This document shows, piece by piece, positions 56,633 to 64,000 of a stretch of 64,000 bases of DNA. Origin of the DNA: Bradyrhizobium sp. 149 (GTDB lineage Bacteria; Pseudomonadota; Alphaproteobacteria; Rhizobiales; Xanthobacteraceae); NCBI RefSeq assembly GCF_023073915.1, contig NZ_JADPKK010000013.1, forward strand, positions 372,001 through 436,000, in the 5' to 3' direction. Numbering within the stretch: position 1 is the stretch's first letter; each line of letters begins with the position of its first letter. A program made the position numbers and the translations under genes. The notes under the pieces are model-generated. The model did not search any database and was not told where the DNA came from. It worked only from the letters and a program-made list of their open reading frames with translations.

Positions 56633-57417
56633 TTGCCTTTGAACTGCGCCGGGCGCTTCTCCAGGAACGCCCCGACGCCTTCACGAAAGTCCTGGGTGTC
56701 GCCGGCGCGGAGCTGGCACTGGAATTCGAGATTGAGCTGATCCTCGAAGGAATTTTCCGGGCTGTCCCAGTAGAGCTTGCGGATCAGCGCCAGCGCGACC
56801 GTCGGGCCGTTCGCAAGATCATGCGCGAGCTTCATCGCTTCATCCATCAGCACGCCGTCATCATAGACGCGGTTGACGAGGCCCCATTCCAGCGCCTTCT
56901 CGGCCGGCAGCCGCTCGCCCATCAGCGACAATTCGATCGAGCGGGCCTTGCCGATCAGCCGCGGCAAGAGCCAGGTCGAGCCGCAATCCGGCACGAGACC
57001 GATGCGACGGAACGCTTGAAGGAAGTAAGAGGACCGCGCGCACAAAATCATGTCGCCGAGCAGCGCGAAGCTCATGCCGGCGCCGGCCGCGGGTCCATTG
57101 ACCGCGGTCACGATCGGGCAATGCAGATTGCGGATGCGGCGCAGGAACGGGTGAAACCCGGTCTCGAGCGTCAGGCCGGCCTTGGTCTTCTTCGACTGGT
57201 TGTTGCGGCCCTGGAGATTCGCGCCGGTGCAGAACGCCCGCCCCGCGCCCGTCAGCACGACGCAGCGCACCTCGTCCTTCTTCTCCTCGATCGCGTCGAG
57301 CGCTTCCGCGAGGCCGCCCAGCATGTCCACGGAAACCGCGTTCATCACCTCCTGATGGTCGAGCTTGAGGATCGCGACCGAACCATCGAGATCGAGCGTG
57401 ACGTGTTTGAACTGCAT
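56629..57417 (-). CDS. Enoyl-CoA hydratase/isomerase, PaaG-like
   Basis: A 262-residue crotonase: FCTGANLQGR and GPAAGAGMSFALLGDM oxyanion-hole segments, then YFLQAFRRIGLVPDCGSTWLLPR. The first ECH Glu is replaced by Ala, and the second position holds Asp (PDCGST), the pattern of PaaG-type isomerases. Product chemistry is thus more likely isomerisation than hydration. The start was set at the ATG preceded by GAGGAAA rather than the long N-terminal extension. First gene of the operon with the kinase and DUF6285. Confidence 0.88.
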   Translation of the reverse strand: MQFKHVTLDLDGSVAILKLDHQEVMNAVSVDMLGGLAEALDAIEEKKDEVRCVVLTGAGRAFCTGANLQGRNNQSKKTKAGLTLETGFHPFLRRIRNLHCPIVTAVNGPAAGAGMSFALLGDMILCARSSYFLQAFRRIGLVPDCGSTWLLPRLIGKARSIELSLMGERLPAEKALEWGLVNRVYDDGVLMDEAMKLAHDLANGPTVALALIRKLYWDSPENSFEDQLNLEFQCQLRAGDTQDFREGVGAFLEKRPAQFKGK

Positions 57418-57596
57418 GGTTTCCTCGTGAGTTGCGGCCTGGGTCAGTTTCGCAGACCGGAATTGCTTTTGCCGGGGCGCATATTTGATTTTTGGCGCGG
57501 TCTTGTCCATGGTGATCAGAGCATAGCAAGCAATCTTGCGCGCAGCGGCTGATGCGCCGCATACCGAGCAGACTTGCCAAAAACAGGAAACGCGCC

Positions 57597-58376
57597 ATGA
57601 ACCCTTTCGATCTCACCGGCCGCGTGGCCGTGATCACCGGCGGCAATGGCGGCATTGGACTCGGGATCGCTCAGGCGCTCGCCGGCCAGGGCTGCAACGT
57701 CTCGATCTGGGGTCGCAATGCTGACAAGAACAAGGCTGCTGCCGCGAGCCTGGCGGGGCTATCAGGCAAGGTCGACGCGCGGGTCTGCGACGTCACCGAC
57801 CCGGCTTCGGTCAACGCCGCGATGAAGGCCACGCTAGACATTTTCGGCCGGGTCGACGGCTGCTTCGCCAATGCCGGCATCGGCGGCGGCGGCCGGCGCT
57901 CCTTCATCGAACGCACCGAAGAGGAATGGCGCACGATGTTTGCGACCAATCTCGACGGCGTATTCCACGCGTTTCAGGCTGCCGCAAAACACATGACCGC
58001 GCGCGCCGAGGCCGGCGATCCCTTCGGCCGGCTGGTTGCGACTTCGAGCCTCGCCTCGATCTTCGGCACCGCACGCAACGAGCACTATGCCGCGACCAAG
58101 GCCGCGATCAACGCGCTGGTGCGCGCGCTCGGCGTCGAGCTGGCGCGCCACGGCGTCACCGCGAATGCGATCCTGCCCGGCTGGATCAAGAGCGACATGA
58201 CCTCAGGGCTGATGGCCAATGACAAGTTCGTCGCCAACGTGATGCCGCGCATTCCGGTGCGGCGCTTCGGAGAGGCCAGCGATTTCGGCGGCATCGCGGT
58301 GTATCTGATGAGCAAGGCATCGTCGTATCACACGGCGGATACGTTCGTGATCGACGGCGGCTATACGGCGTTTTGA
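57597..58376 (+). CDS. SDR-family oxidoreductase
   Basis: A 259-residue short-chain dehydrogenase: cofactor motif GGNGGIGLGIA, NAGIGG, catalytic Ser in ATSSLAS, Tyr-x3-Lys as YAATKAA, and the C-terminal DGGYTAF. Classical NAD(P)-dependent hydroxy/keto oxidoreductase; substrate unknown. It is divergent from the PaaG-like crotonase operon with a 179-bp spacer, and may start a plus-strand unit with the VOC and ACAD11-like genes. AGGAAAC precedes the ATG. Confidence 0.9.
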   Translation: MNPFDLTGRVAVITGGNGGIGLGIAQALAGQGCNVSIWGRNADKNKAAAASLAGLSGKVDARVCDVTDPASVNAAMKATLDIFGRVDGCFANAGIGGGGRRSFIERTEEEWRTMFATNLDGVFHAFQAAAKHMTARAEAGDPFGRLVATSSLASIFGTARNEHYAATKAAINALVRALGVELARHGVTANAILPGWIKSDMTSGLMANDKFVANVMPRIPVRRFGEASDFGGIAVYLMSKASSYHTADTFVIDGGYTAF

Positions 58377-58415
58377 ATCATCCGGGCTACATAATTCAAC
58401 AGGGCGGAAGGGCAA

Positions 58416-58796
58416 ATGTTCTCACATATCATGATCGGCACCAACGACCTCGACAAAGCCAAGGCGTTCTACGACAGCCTGCTCGGCACGCTTGAGGTGC
58501 GGGCGGCCAGGGTCGACGGCCACCGGATCTTCTACATCACCAAGACCGGCGTGTTCTCGGTCACGAAACCGATCAATGGCGAGGCGGCGACGTGCGCAAA
58601 TGGCGGCACCATCGGCTTTGCCGCCAACTCGCCTGAACAGGTCGACAAGTGGCACGCGGCCGGCGTCGCCGCCGGCGGAACGCCGATTGAGAATCCGCCC
58701 GGAGTCCGCCAAGGCCCGGGCGTCAACCTCTATATTGCGTATCTGCGTGACCTCGACGGCAACAAGATTTGCGCGATGCATCGGATGGCCAGCTAG
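58416..58796 (+). CDS. VOC-family (glyoxalase/bleomycin-resistance fold) protein
   Basis: A 126-residue two-module VOC protein: MFSHIMIGTNDLDKAKAFYD with a His at position 4, GFAANSPEQVDKWHAAG, and the C-terminal RDLDGNKICAMH with a potential metal ligand. Members include dioxygenases, epimerases and lyases; no function can be assigned. It starts 39 bp after the SDR. Confidence 0.83.
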   Translation: MFSHIMIGTNDLDKAKAFYDSLLGTLEVRAARVDGHRIFYITKTGVFSVTKPINGEAATCANGGTIGFAANSPEQVDKWHAAGVAAGGTPIENPPGVRQGPGVNLYIAYLRDLDGNKICAMHRMAS

Positions 58797-58807
58797 CGAC
58801 ACGTACC

Positions 58808-58912
58808 GCCGTCATTCCCCGCGACGGCAGGGATCCAGTACGCCGCGGCTTCTCGATCGACTGCAGACGCCTCGGAGTACTGGATCGCCCGATCGAGTCG
58901 GGCGAAGACAGC
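58808..58912. repeat. Palindromic repeat, GGATCCAGTAC type
   Basis: GGATCCAGTAC and GTACTGGATC pair around a 35-nt spacer, followed by a GCCCGATCGAGTCGGGC hairpin. It lies between the VOC and acyl-CoA dehydrogenase genes on the plus strand. Confidence 0.65.
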
Positions 58913-59063
58913 GAGAATGCTGTCTCCATTCAAACAACATTTCAAACGCCCTGGCGATATTCCATCGCATGGCATGGCCCGCGTGAAAAATGCGCGCTCG
59001 CGCTTTGTCCTCGCTGCGACTATTCTCTCGGCCAACACGATCTCAGCGCCCCCGGGAGGAACA

Positions 59064-60341
59064 ATGACAAAACACACCTATATTCCGCGCACCACCAACT
59101 ACACCCTCAATCCCGGCGACGAGCTCAACGACCTCAGGATGTCGGACCAGGTCCGGCCGCTCTATGATCACGTCAGGAAGTTCATCCGCGAAACCGTCGA
59201 GCCGATGTCGATCGAGTTCGCCAAGGCAGGCGAAGGCAAGCAAGACCGCTGGAGCTTTACGCCGAAGCAGCTCGAGGTGCTTGAGAAGGCCAAGAACAAG
59301 GCCAAGCAGGAAGGTCTCTGGAACTTCTTCCTGCCCGACGACGAGACCGGCCAGGGCCTGAAGAATCTCGACTACGCCTATATCGCATCCGAGCTCGGCA
59401 AGAGCCCGCTGGCCTCGGAGAGCATGAACTGCTCGGCGCCGGACACCGGCAACATGGAGGTGCTGGAGCGCGTCGGCACCAAGGAGCAGAAGGAGAAGTG
59501 GCTGAAGCCGCTGATGAACGGCGAGATCCGTTCGGCCTATGTCATGACCGAGCCGAACGTCGCCTCCTCCGACGCCAAGAACATCTCGACGAGCGCGAAG
59601 CTCGTCGGCGACGAATGGGTCATCAACGGCGAGAAGTACTACATCTCCGGCGTCGGCGATCCCCGCTGCAAGATCCTCATCGTGATGGTGAAGACCAATC
59701 CGGATGCGGCGCCGAGCAAGCAGCAGTCACAGATCCTGGTGCCGCGCGACACGCCCGGCGTCGAGGTGCTCGGGCCCATGTATGTGTTCGGCCAGGACCA
59801 CGCGCCGCGCGGCCACATGCACATGCGCTTCAACAACGTGCGCGTGCCCAAGGAGAACATCCTGCTCGGCGAGGGCCGCGGCTTCGAGATCTCGCAGCTC
59901 CGGCTCGGCCCGGGCCGCATCCATCACTGCATGCGCACCATCGGCAAGGCCGAGAAAGCGCTCGACCTGATGGTGCAGCGTGGCCTCACCCGCGAAGCCT
60001 TCGGCAAGAAGATCGCCCATCTCGGCGGTAATATGCAGATCATCGCGCAGGCGCGCTGCGAGATCGAGGCGATGCGGCTGATGGTGCTAAAGGCCGCCAA
60101 GGCCATGGACGTGCTCGGCAACAAGGAGGCCCGCGTCTGGGTCTCCATGGTCAAGGCCATGGTGCCGGAGCGCGCCTGCAAGATCATCGACCAGTCGATC
60201 CAGATGCACGGCGCCACCGGCATCTCGCACTGGACCCCGCTCGCCGAAATGTACCAGGACGTCCGCCATCTGCGCTTCGCCGACGGTCCGGACGAAGTGC
60301 ACTGGATGGTGGTGGGACGCCACGAGCTGAGCATGGCGTAA
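59064..60341 (+). CDS. Acyl-CoA dehydrogenase, ACAD10/11-type
   Basis: A 425-residue acyl-CoA dehydrogenase close to the ACAD11 branch: [75 protein letters not shown], and QMHGATGISHWTPLAE with FADGPDEVH. In mammals this branch works with a fused kinase domain that phosphorylates a 4-hydroxyacyl-CoA. Here the kinase is a separate gene 2.4 kb away. Start fixed by CGGGAGGA 3-4 nt upstream; the frame is open further 5' but without homology. Confidence 0.93.
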   Translation: MTKHTYIPRTTNYTLNPGDELNDLRMSDQVRPLYDHVRKFIRETVEPMSIEFAKAGEGKQDRWSFTPKQLEVLEKAKNKAKQEGLWNFFLPDDETGQGLKNLDYAYIASELGKSPLASESMNCSAPDTGNMEVLERVGTKEQKEKWLKPLMNGEIRSAYVMTEPNVASSDAKNISTSAKLVGDEWVINGEKYYISGVGDPRCKILIVMVKTNPDAAPSKQQSQILVPRDTPGVEVLGPMYVFGQDHAPRGHMHMRFNNVRVPKENILLGEGRGFEISQLRLGPGRIHHCMRTIGKAEKALDLMVQRGLTREAFGKKIAHLGGNMQIIAQARCEIEAMRLMVLKAAKAMDVLGNKEARVWVSMVKAMVPERACKIIDQSIQMHGATGISHWTPLAEMYQDVRHLRFADGPDEVHWMVVGRHELSMA

Positions 60342-60351
60342 GAGCCTCTCC

Positions 60352-60384
60352 TTTCCCTCTCCCCGTTCTTACGGGAGAGGGAAA
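60352..60384. terminator. Bidirectional terminator-like hairpin
   Basis: TTTCCCTCTCCC and GGGAGAGGGAAA are perfect 12-bp complements with a 9-nt loop, between the convergent acyl-CoA dehydrogenase and YghU-type genes. Confidence 0.75.
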
Positions 60385-60396
60385 AGAAGTACCGCC

Positions 60397-61272
60397 CTAC
60401 GTCGCGGGCGCGATCTTGTCCTGCGTCTTGGTCTCGAAATCGCTGGCATCATGCCGCTCGTGGAGCTGGCTGGCGGGATCGCCGGAGACGCGGTTGACCA
60501 TGCGGCCGCGCTTGACGGCCGGGCGCTTCGCGATCTGGTCGGTCCAGCGCTGCACGTGCTTGTAGTCCTGCACGGACAGGAATTCGCCCGCGCCGTAGAC
60601 CAGCCCCTTGGCGAGCGCGCCGTACCATGGCCACACCGCCATATCAGCAATGGTGTATTCGCTGCCGGCGAGATATTCGTTGTCGGCGAGCCGGCGGTCG
60701 AGCACGTCGAGCTGGCGCTTGGTCTCCATCGCGAAGCGGTCGATGGCATATTCGATCTTGGTGGGCGCGTAGGCGTAGAAGTGGCCGAAGCCACCGCCGA
60801 GGTAGGGCGCGCTGCCCATCTGCCAGAACAGCCACGACATCGCCTCGGTGCGGCTCTTGATGTCCTTCGGCAGGAAGGCGCCGAACTTTTCCGCAAGATA
60901 GAACAGAATCGAACCGGACTCGAACACCCGGATCGGCTCCGGGCCGGAGCGATCCATCAGCGCCGGGATTTTGGAATTCGGATTGATGTCGACAAAGCCG
61001 CTGCCGAACTGGTCGCCATTGCCGATTCTGATCAGCCATGCGTCGTATTCCGCGCCCTTGTGGCCGAGCGCCAGAAGCTCCTCCAGCATCACGGTGACCT
61101 TGACGCCGTTCGGCGTCGCCAGCGAATAGAGCTGGAAGGGATGGCGGCCGACCGGCAGCTCCTTGTCGTGGGTGGGACCGGCGATCGGCCGGTTGATGCT
61201 GGCGAACTGCCCGCCGTTCTCCTTGTTCCAGGTCCAGACTTTCGGCGGCACGTAGGCGGGGGTGTCGGTCAT
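60397..61272 (-). CDS. yghU: YghU-type glutathione S-transferase
   Basis: A 291-residue GST of the Nu class, very close to E. coli YghU. Shared segments are PPKVWTWNKENGGQFASINR, LPVGRHPFQLYSLATPNGVK, LLALGHKGAEYDAWLIRIGN, PNSKIPALMDRSGPEPIRVF and the LHERHDASDFET tail. YghU/YfcG have disulphide reductase activity toward organic disulphides and weak peroxidase activity. Divergent from a nitronate monooxygenase with a 290-bp spacer. Confidence 0.93.
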   Translation of the reverse strand: MTDTPAYVPPKVWTWNKENGGQFASINRPIAGPTHDKELPVGRHPFQLYSLATPNGVKVTVMLEELLALGHKGAEYDAWLIRIGNGDQFGSGFVDINPNSKIPALMDRSGPEPIRVFESGSILFYLAEKFGAFLPKDIKSRTEAMSWLFWQMGSAPYLGGGFGHFYAYAPTKIEYAIDRFAMETKRQLDVLDRRLADNEYLAGSEYTIADMAVWPWYGALAKGLVYGAGEFLSVQDYKHVQRWTDQIAKRPAVKRGRMVNRVSGDPASQLHERHDASDFETKTQDKIAPAT

Positions 61273-61563
61273 GCAATTGGCTCCGGCGGAAAGATGCGTC
61301 TGCATTAATTAGCCTGCAATCGGTCAATGACAAGCCCTGCCCGATCTGCGCGAGGCGCGGGCCTCAGGCCGGCGTCATGCGACCAGCCCGTCACCGGGCG
61401 CGCGCGGAAGGATGCCGCACGACGGAATGGCTGTCCCAATTGACGACGCCTGCACGCAAGCAGCGCGGCGGAATCCGGCGTGGCATCACCGGCAATGATG
61501 AGTTAGCGTCGCCGCCGCTTCGCCCGCTAAAGCAACGAGACGCGAAGGCCGCCGGGAGGAATG

Positions 61564-62697
61564 ATGAAATCGCCGATCTGCGACATGCTGGGCATCGAGT
61601 TCCCGCTGCTCGCCTTCAGCCATTGCCGCGATGTCGTCGCCGCCGTCAGCCGTGCCGGCGGCTTCGGCGTGTTAGGTGCCACCGTGCACACGCCCGATAC
61701 GCTCGAACGTGAGCTGCAATGGATCGACGAGCACGTTGACGGCAAGCCTTACGGCGTCGACGTGTTGATCCCCGAAAACATCTCGACTGCGGGCGAAAAA
61801 GACGTCACCTGGAAGAGCCTTGAAGCGCGCGTGCCACAGGAGCACCGCAACTACACGCGCGATCTCCTGAAGAAATACGACATCGAACTCACGACCACTG
61901 AGGTCGCCGACAGCCAGCCGCAGCCGTTCGATGGCAGGACCGCGCTGGAGCTGCTGGAGGTCTCGTTCAACCACCCGATCCGCCTGATCGCCAATGCGCT
62001 TGGCGTGCCGCCGAAGGCCATGATCGAGATGGGCAGGAAGCACGGCGTGCCGGTTGCGGCGCTGGTCGGCGCCAAGGAGCACGCGCTGCGCCAGGTCGCG
62101 GCCGGCGTCGATATCCTCGTGGTCCAGGGCACCGAAGCTGGCGGCCATTGCGGCGAGGTCTCCACCATGGTGCTGGTGCCGGAGGTGATCAAGGCGATCA
62201 AGCCGATCCGCGACGTGCCGGTGCTCGCCGCCGGCGGCATCATGACGGGACGACAGATGGCGGCGTGCATGGCCATGGGCGCGGCCGGCGCCTGGACCGG
62301 CTCGGTGTGGCTTGCCACCGTCGAGGCCGAGACTACGGAGATCTTTCGCGAGAAGATGATCGCCGCATCGTCGCGCGATGCGGTGCGCTCGAAGGGCCGC
62401 ACCGGCAAGCCGGCGCGGCAGCTTCGCTCGGTCTGGACCGACGCCTGGGACCGCGCGCCTGAGAGCCCCGGCGCGTTGCCTATGCCGCTGCAAAGCATCG
62501 TCAGCCGCGACGCCTTCAACTCGATCGACCGCGCAGCGGCGGGCGGCAACGCCAAGGCGCGCGATCTCGTGAGCTACTTCGTCGGCCAGGGCGTCGGGCT
62601 GATCGACAGCGTCAAGTCCGCCGGCGCGGTGGTGCAGGAGTTCAAGGAAGAGTTTGCCGAAGCCGTCGAGCACATGAATGCGCTGGTGGCGGAGTAG
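61564..62697 (+). CDS. Nitronate monooxygenase family, FMN-dependent
   Basis: A 377-residue NMO/2-nitropropane-dioxygenase-like flavoprotein: LLAFSHCRDVVAAVSRAGGF, a GAKEHALRQVAAGVDILVVQ strand and GTEAGGHCGE with the family His, then PVLAAGGIMTGRQMAACMAM for FMN phosphate binding. It oxidises nitronates or related substrates with O2; many homologues have unassigned roles. Two adjacent ATG codons follow GGGAGGA; the second (4 nt spacing) is used here. Confidence 0.88.
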   Translation: MKSPICDMLGIEFPLLAFSHCRDVVAAVSRAGGFGVLGATVHTPDTLERELQWIDEHVDGKPYGVDVLIPENISTAGEKDVTWKSLEARVPQEHRNYTRDLLKKYDIELTTTEVADSQPQPFDGRTALELLEVSFNHPIRLIANALGVPPKAMIEMGRKHGVPVAALVGAKEHALRQVAAGVDILVVQGTEAGGHCGEVSTMVLVPEVIKAIKPIRDVPVLAAGGIMTGRQMAACMAMGAAGAWTGSVWLATVEAETTEIFREKMIAASSRDAVRSKGRTGKPARQLRSVWTDAWDRAPESPGALPMPLQSIVSRDAFNSIDRAAAGGNAKARDLVSYFVGQGVGLIDSVKSAGAVVQEFKEEFAEAVEHMNALVAE

Positions 62698-62709
62698 TTG
62701 CCACACACG

Positions 62710-62787
62710 GTCATTGCGAGCGCAGCGAAGCAATCCAGACTGCCACCGCTGAAAGATTCTGGATTGCTTCACTGCGCTCGCAATGAC
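62710..62787. repeat. Palindromic repeat, GTCATTGCGAG type (copy 3)
   Basis: Ends GTCATTGCGAG/CTCGCAATGAC, inner GCAATCCAGA/TCTGGATTGC. It lies between two plus-strand genes, 27 bp before the thiolase-like start. Confidence 0.8.
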
Positions 62788-62814
62788 GAAACAACTGACA
62801 TCGTGAATTGAAGC

Positions 62815-64000
62815 ATGACAGACAAGAAAAACATTCCCGAAGACCGCATCCCCGTCATCGTCGGCATCGGCGAAATCGTCGACCGACCCAAAGAGATCAC
62901 CGATGGCCTCGAGCCGCTTGAGCTGCTCGAACAGGCGCTGCGGCGCGCGGAAGCAGATGCCGGCGCGAAGCTGCTCGGCCAGGTACAGTCGCTCGACGTC
63001 GTCAACTTCCTGAGCTGGCGCTATCGCGACCCGGAGAAGCTGCTGGCGCAACGGCTCGGCATCACGCCTTCGCACTGCTATTACGGGCCGGTCGGCGGCG
63101 AAAGCCCGATCCGCTACATCCACGAGGCAGCAAAGCGCATCGCGCGCGGCGAATGCACGGTGGCCGCCATCTGCGGCGCGGAGGCGCAGTCGACGGCGAC
63201 CAAGGCGGAGCGCGCCGGCACGAAGCTGCCATGGACGCCTTTCGCGCACGATGTCGAGGAACCGAAGCGCGGCGCGGCATTTCAGAAGCCATTGGCCGTG
63301 AAGCTCGGTGTGTTCCGCCCCGTCACCGTCTACCCGTTCTACGAGGCGGCCTCCTCCGCGCATTGGGGCCAGACGCCGCGCGAAGCCATGGCAGAGTCCG
63401 GCACACTGTGGTCACGCTATTCCGAGGCGGCGGCGCAAAATCCCAACGCTTGGCTCAAGCGCCGCTATGCGCCTGACGAAATCACGACGCCGACGGCGGA
63501 CAACCGTCTCATCGCGTGGCCCTACAACAAGCTGATGGTTGCCAACCCGAGCGTCAACATGGGCGGCGCGCTGCTGCTGTCCAGCCTCGCCAGGGCGCGC
63601 GCCGCCGGGATTGCCGATGACAAGCTGGTCTATCCGCTCGGCGGCGCCTCGGCCGAGGAGCCGCGCGACTATCTCCTGCGCGACCAGTTTTACGAGAGCC
63701 ATCCGCAGAATGCCGTTTTGAACGCCGTGATGGATCTCGTCGGCGGCGACGGCAGAAAGTTCGACGCGATCGAGCTCTATAGCTGCTTCCCCTGCGTGCC
63801 CAAGATGGCGCGGCGTACGCTGGGCCTGAGCCCGGACGTGCAGCCGACCGTGACCGGCGGCCTCACCTTCTTCGGCGCGCCGCTCAACACCTACATGACG
63901 CATGCGGCCTGCGCGATGGTGCGACGTGTGCGCGACGGCGCAAAGCTCGGCTTGCTCTACGGCCAGGGCGGCTTCGTCACCAAACATCATGCGCTGGCCG
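62815..64000 (+). CDS. Acetyl-CoA acetyltransferase-like (thiolase-fold) protein, 5' part
   Basis: The first 395 codons of a thiolase-fold protein, cut by the window end. RIPVIVGIGEIVDRPKEITD, CGAEAQSTATKAERAG, NPSVNMGGALLLSSLARARA, and the C-terminal-domain start IELYSCFPCVPKMARRTLGL mark the long SCP-x/'acetyl-CoA acetyltransferase' branch. A thiolase active-site Cys is not evident at the usual position, although the late Cys pair in SCFPC is present. Role probably in acyl-CoA metabolism. Confidence 0.85.
   Translation, partial: MTDKKNIPEDRIPVIVGIGEIVDRPKEITDGLEPLELLEQALRRAEADAGAKLLGQVQSLDVVNFLSWRYRDPEKLLAQRLGITPSHCYYGPVGGESPIRYIHEAAKRIARGECTVAAICGAEAQSTATKAERAGTKLPWTPFAHDVEEPKRGAAFQKPLAVKLGVFRPVTVYPFYEAASSAHWGQTPREAMAESGTLWSRYSEAAAQNPNAWLKRRYAPDEITTPTADNRLIAWPYNKLMVANPSVNMGGALLLSSLARARAAGIADDKLVYPLGGASAEEPRDYLLRDQFYESHPQNAVLNAVMDLVGGDGRKFDAIELYSCFPCVPKMARRTLGLSPDVQPTVTGGLTFFGAPLNTYMTHAACAMVRRVRDGAKLGLLYGQGGFVTKHHALA

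Overview
The window reads as a chromosomal segment of an alphaproteobacterium, most probably Bradyrhizobium or a close relative. The basis is high GC, the codon usage, several families of palindromic intergenic repeats that I associate with that genus, HWE-type sensor kinases, and a large stock of acyl-CoA and aromatic-acid catabolism genes. No rRNA, tRNA, CRISPR array, complete insertion sequence or prophage was seen. All assignments come from reading the sequence and recalling protein families; nothing was searched.

Layout. 0-8 kb: start of a B12-binding radical SAM gene (cut by the window edge), an ethanolamine ammonia-lyase large subunit (eutB) with no adjacent eutC, a chemoreceptor, a LysR / MFS / cupin group ending in the stump of an alcohol dehydrogenase, and an RlpA-like protein. 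8-13 kb: two tandem HWE-kinase plus single-domain receiver pairs, with a decayed LysR fragment between them and a 5'-truncated acyl-CoA dehydrogenase beyond. 13.6-17.7 kb: Rieske/FAD oxidoreductase, GTP cyclohydrolase I, alpha/beta hydrolase, HD-domain protein. 17.9-24.6 kb: an operon of a transglutaminase-DUF2126 protein, a permuted ATP-grasp/alpha-E fusion and a second transglutaminase, a peptide-ligase-like system of unknown product. 24.7-34.5 kb: a UxaA-type dehydratase and an HpcH/HpaI aldolase on the minus strand, hpaR, and a divergent homoprotocatechuate meta-cleavage operon (hpaH, F, E, D, G plus a ThDP enzyme) with a 14-bp palindromic operator candidate between them.

34.6-45 kb: alkB with a second 2-oxoglutarate oxygenase, an amidase/DUF2848 pair, a Zn-ribbon/thiolase-like/SDR trio, a Tat-exported SMP-30 lactonase and ppc. 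45-47.4 kb: a repeat-rich gap, a YccF-like protein and a rhomboid protease. 47.5-64 kb: a dense acyl-CoA catabolic region with two acyl-CoA synthetases (one frameshifted), three crotonases, two acyl-CoA dehydrogenases, SDRs, an ACAD10/11-type kinase-like protein with a DUF6285 partner, a VOC protein, a YghU-type GST, a nitronate monooxygenase and a partial thiolase.

Most notable: (i) the 55-60 kb set (kinase-like protein, small DUF6285 protein, ACAD11-like dehydrogenase, SDR, nearby CoA ligases) resembles the gene content of bacterial levulinate/4-hydroxyacid pathways; (ii) the ATP-grasp/alpha-E/transglutaminase operon; (iii) gene decay: an alcohol dehydrogenase stump, a LysR fragment, a headless dehydrogenase and a one-base frameshift in an acyl-CoA synthetase; (iv) at least six families of palindromic repeats in the intergenic spaces, two of them inside apparent operons.
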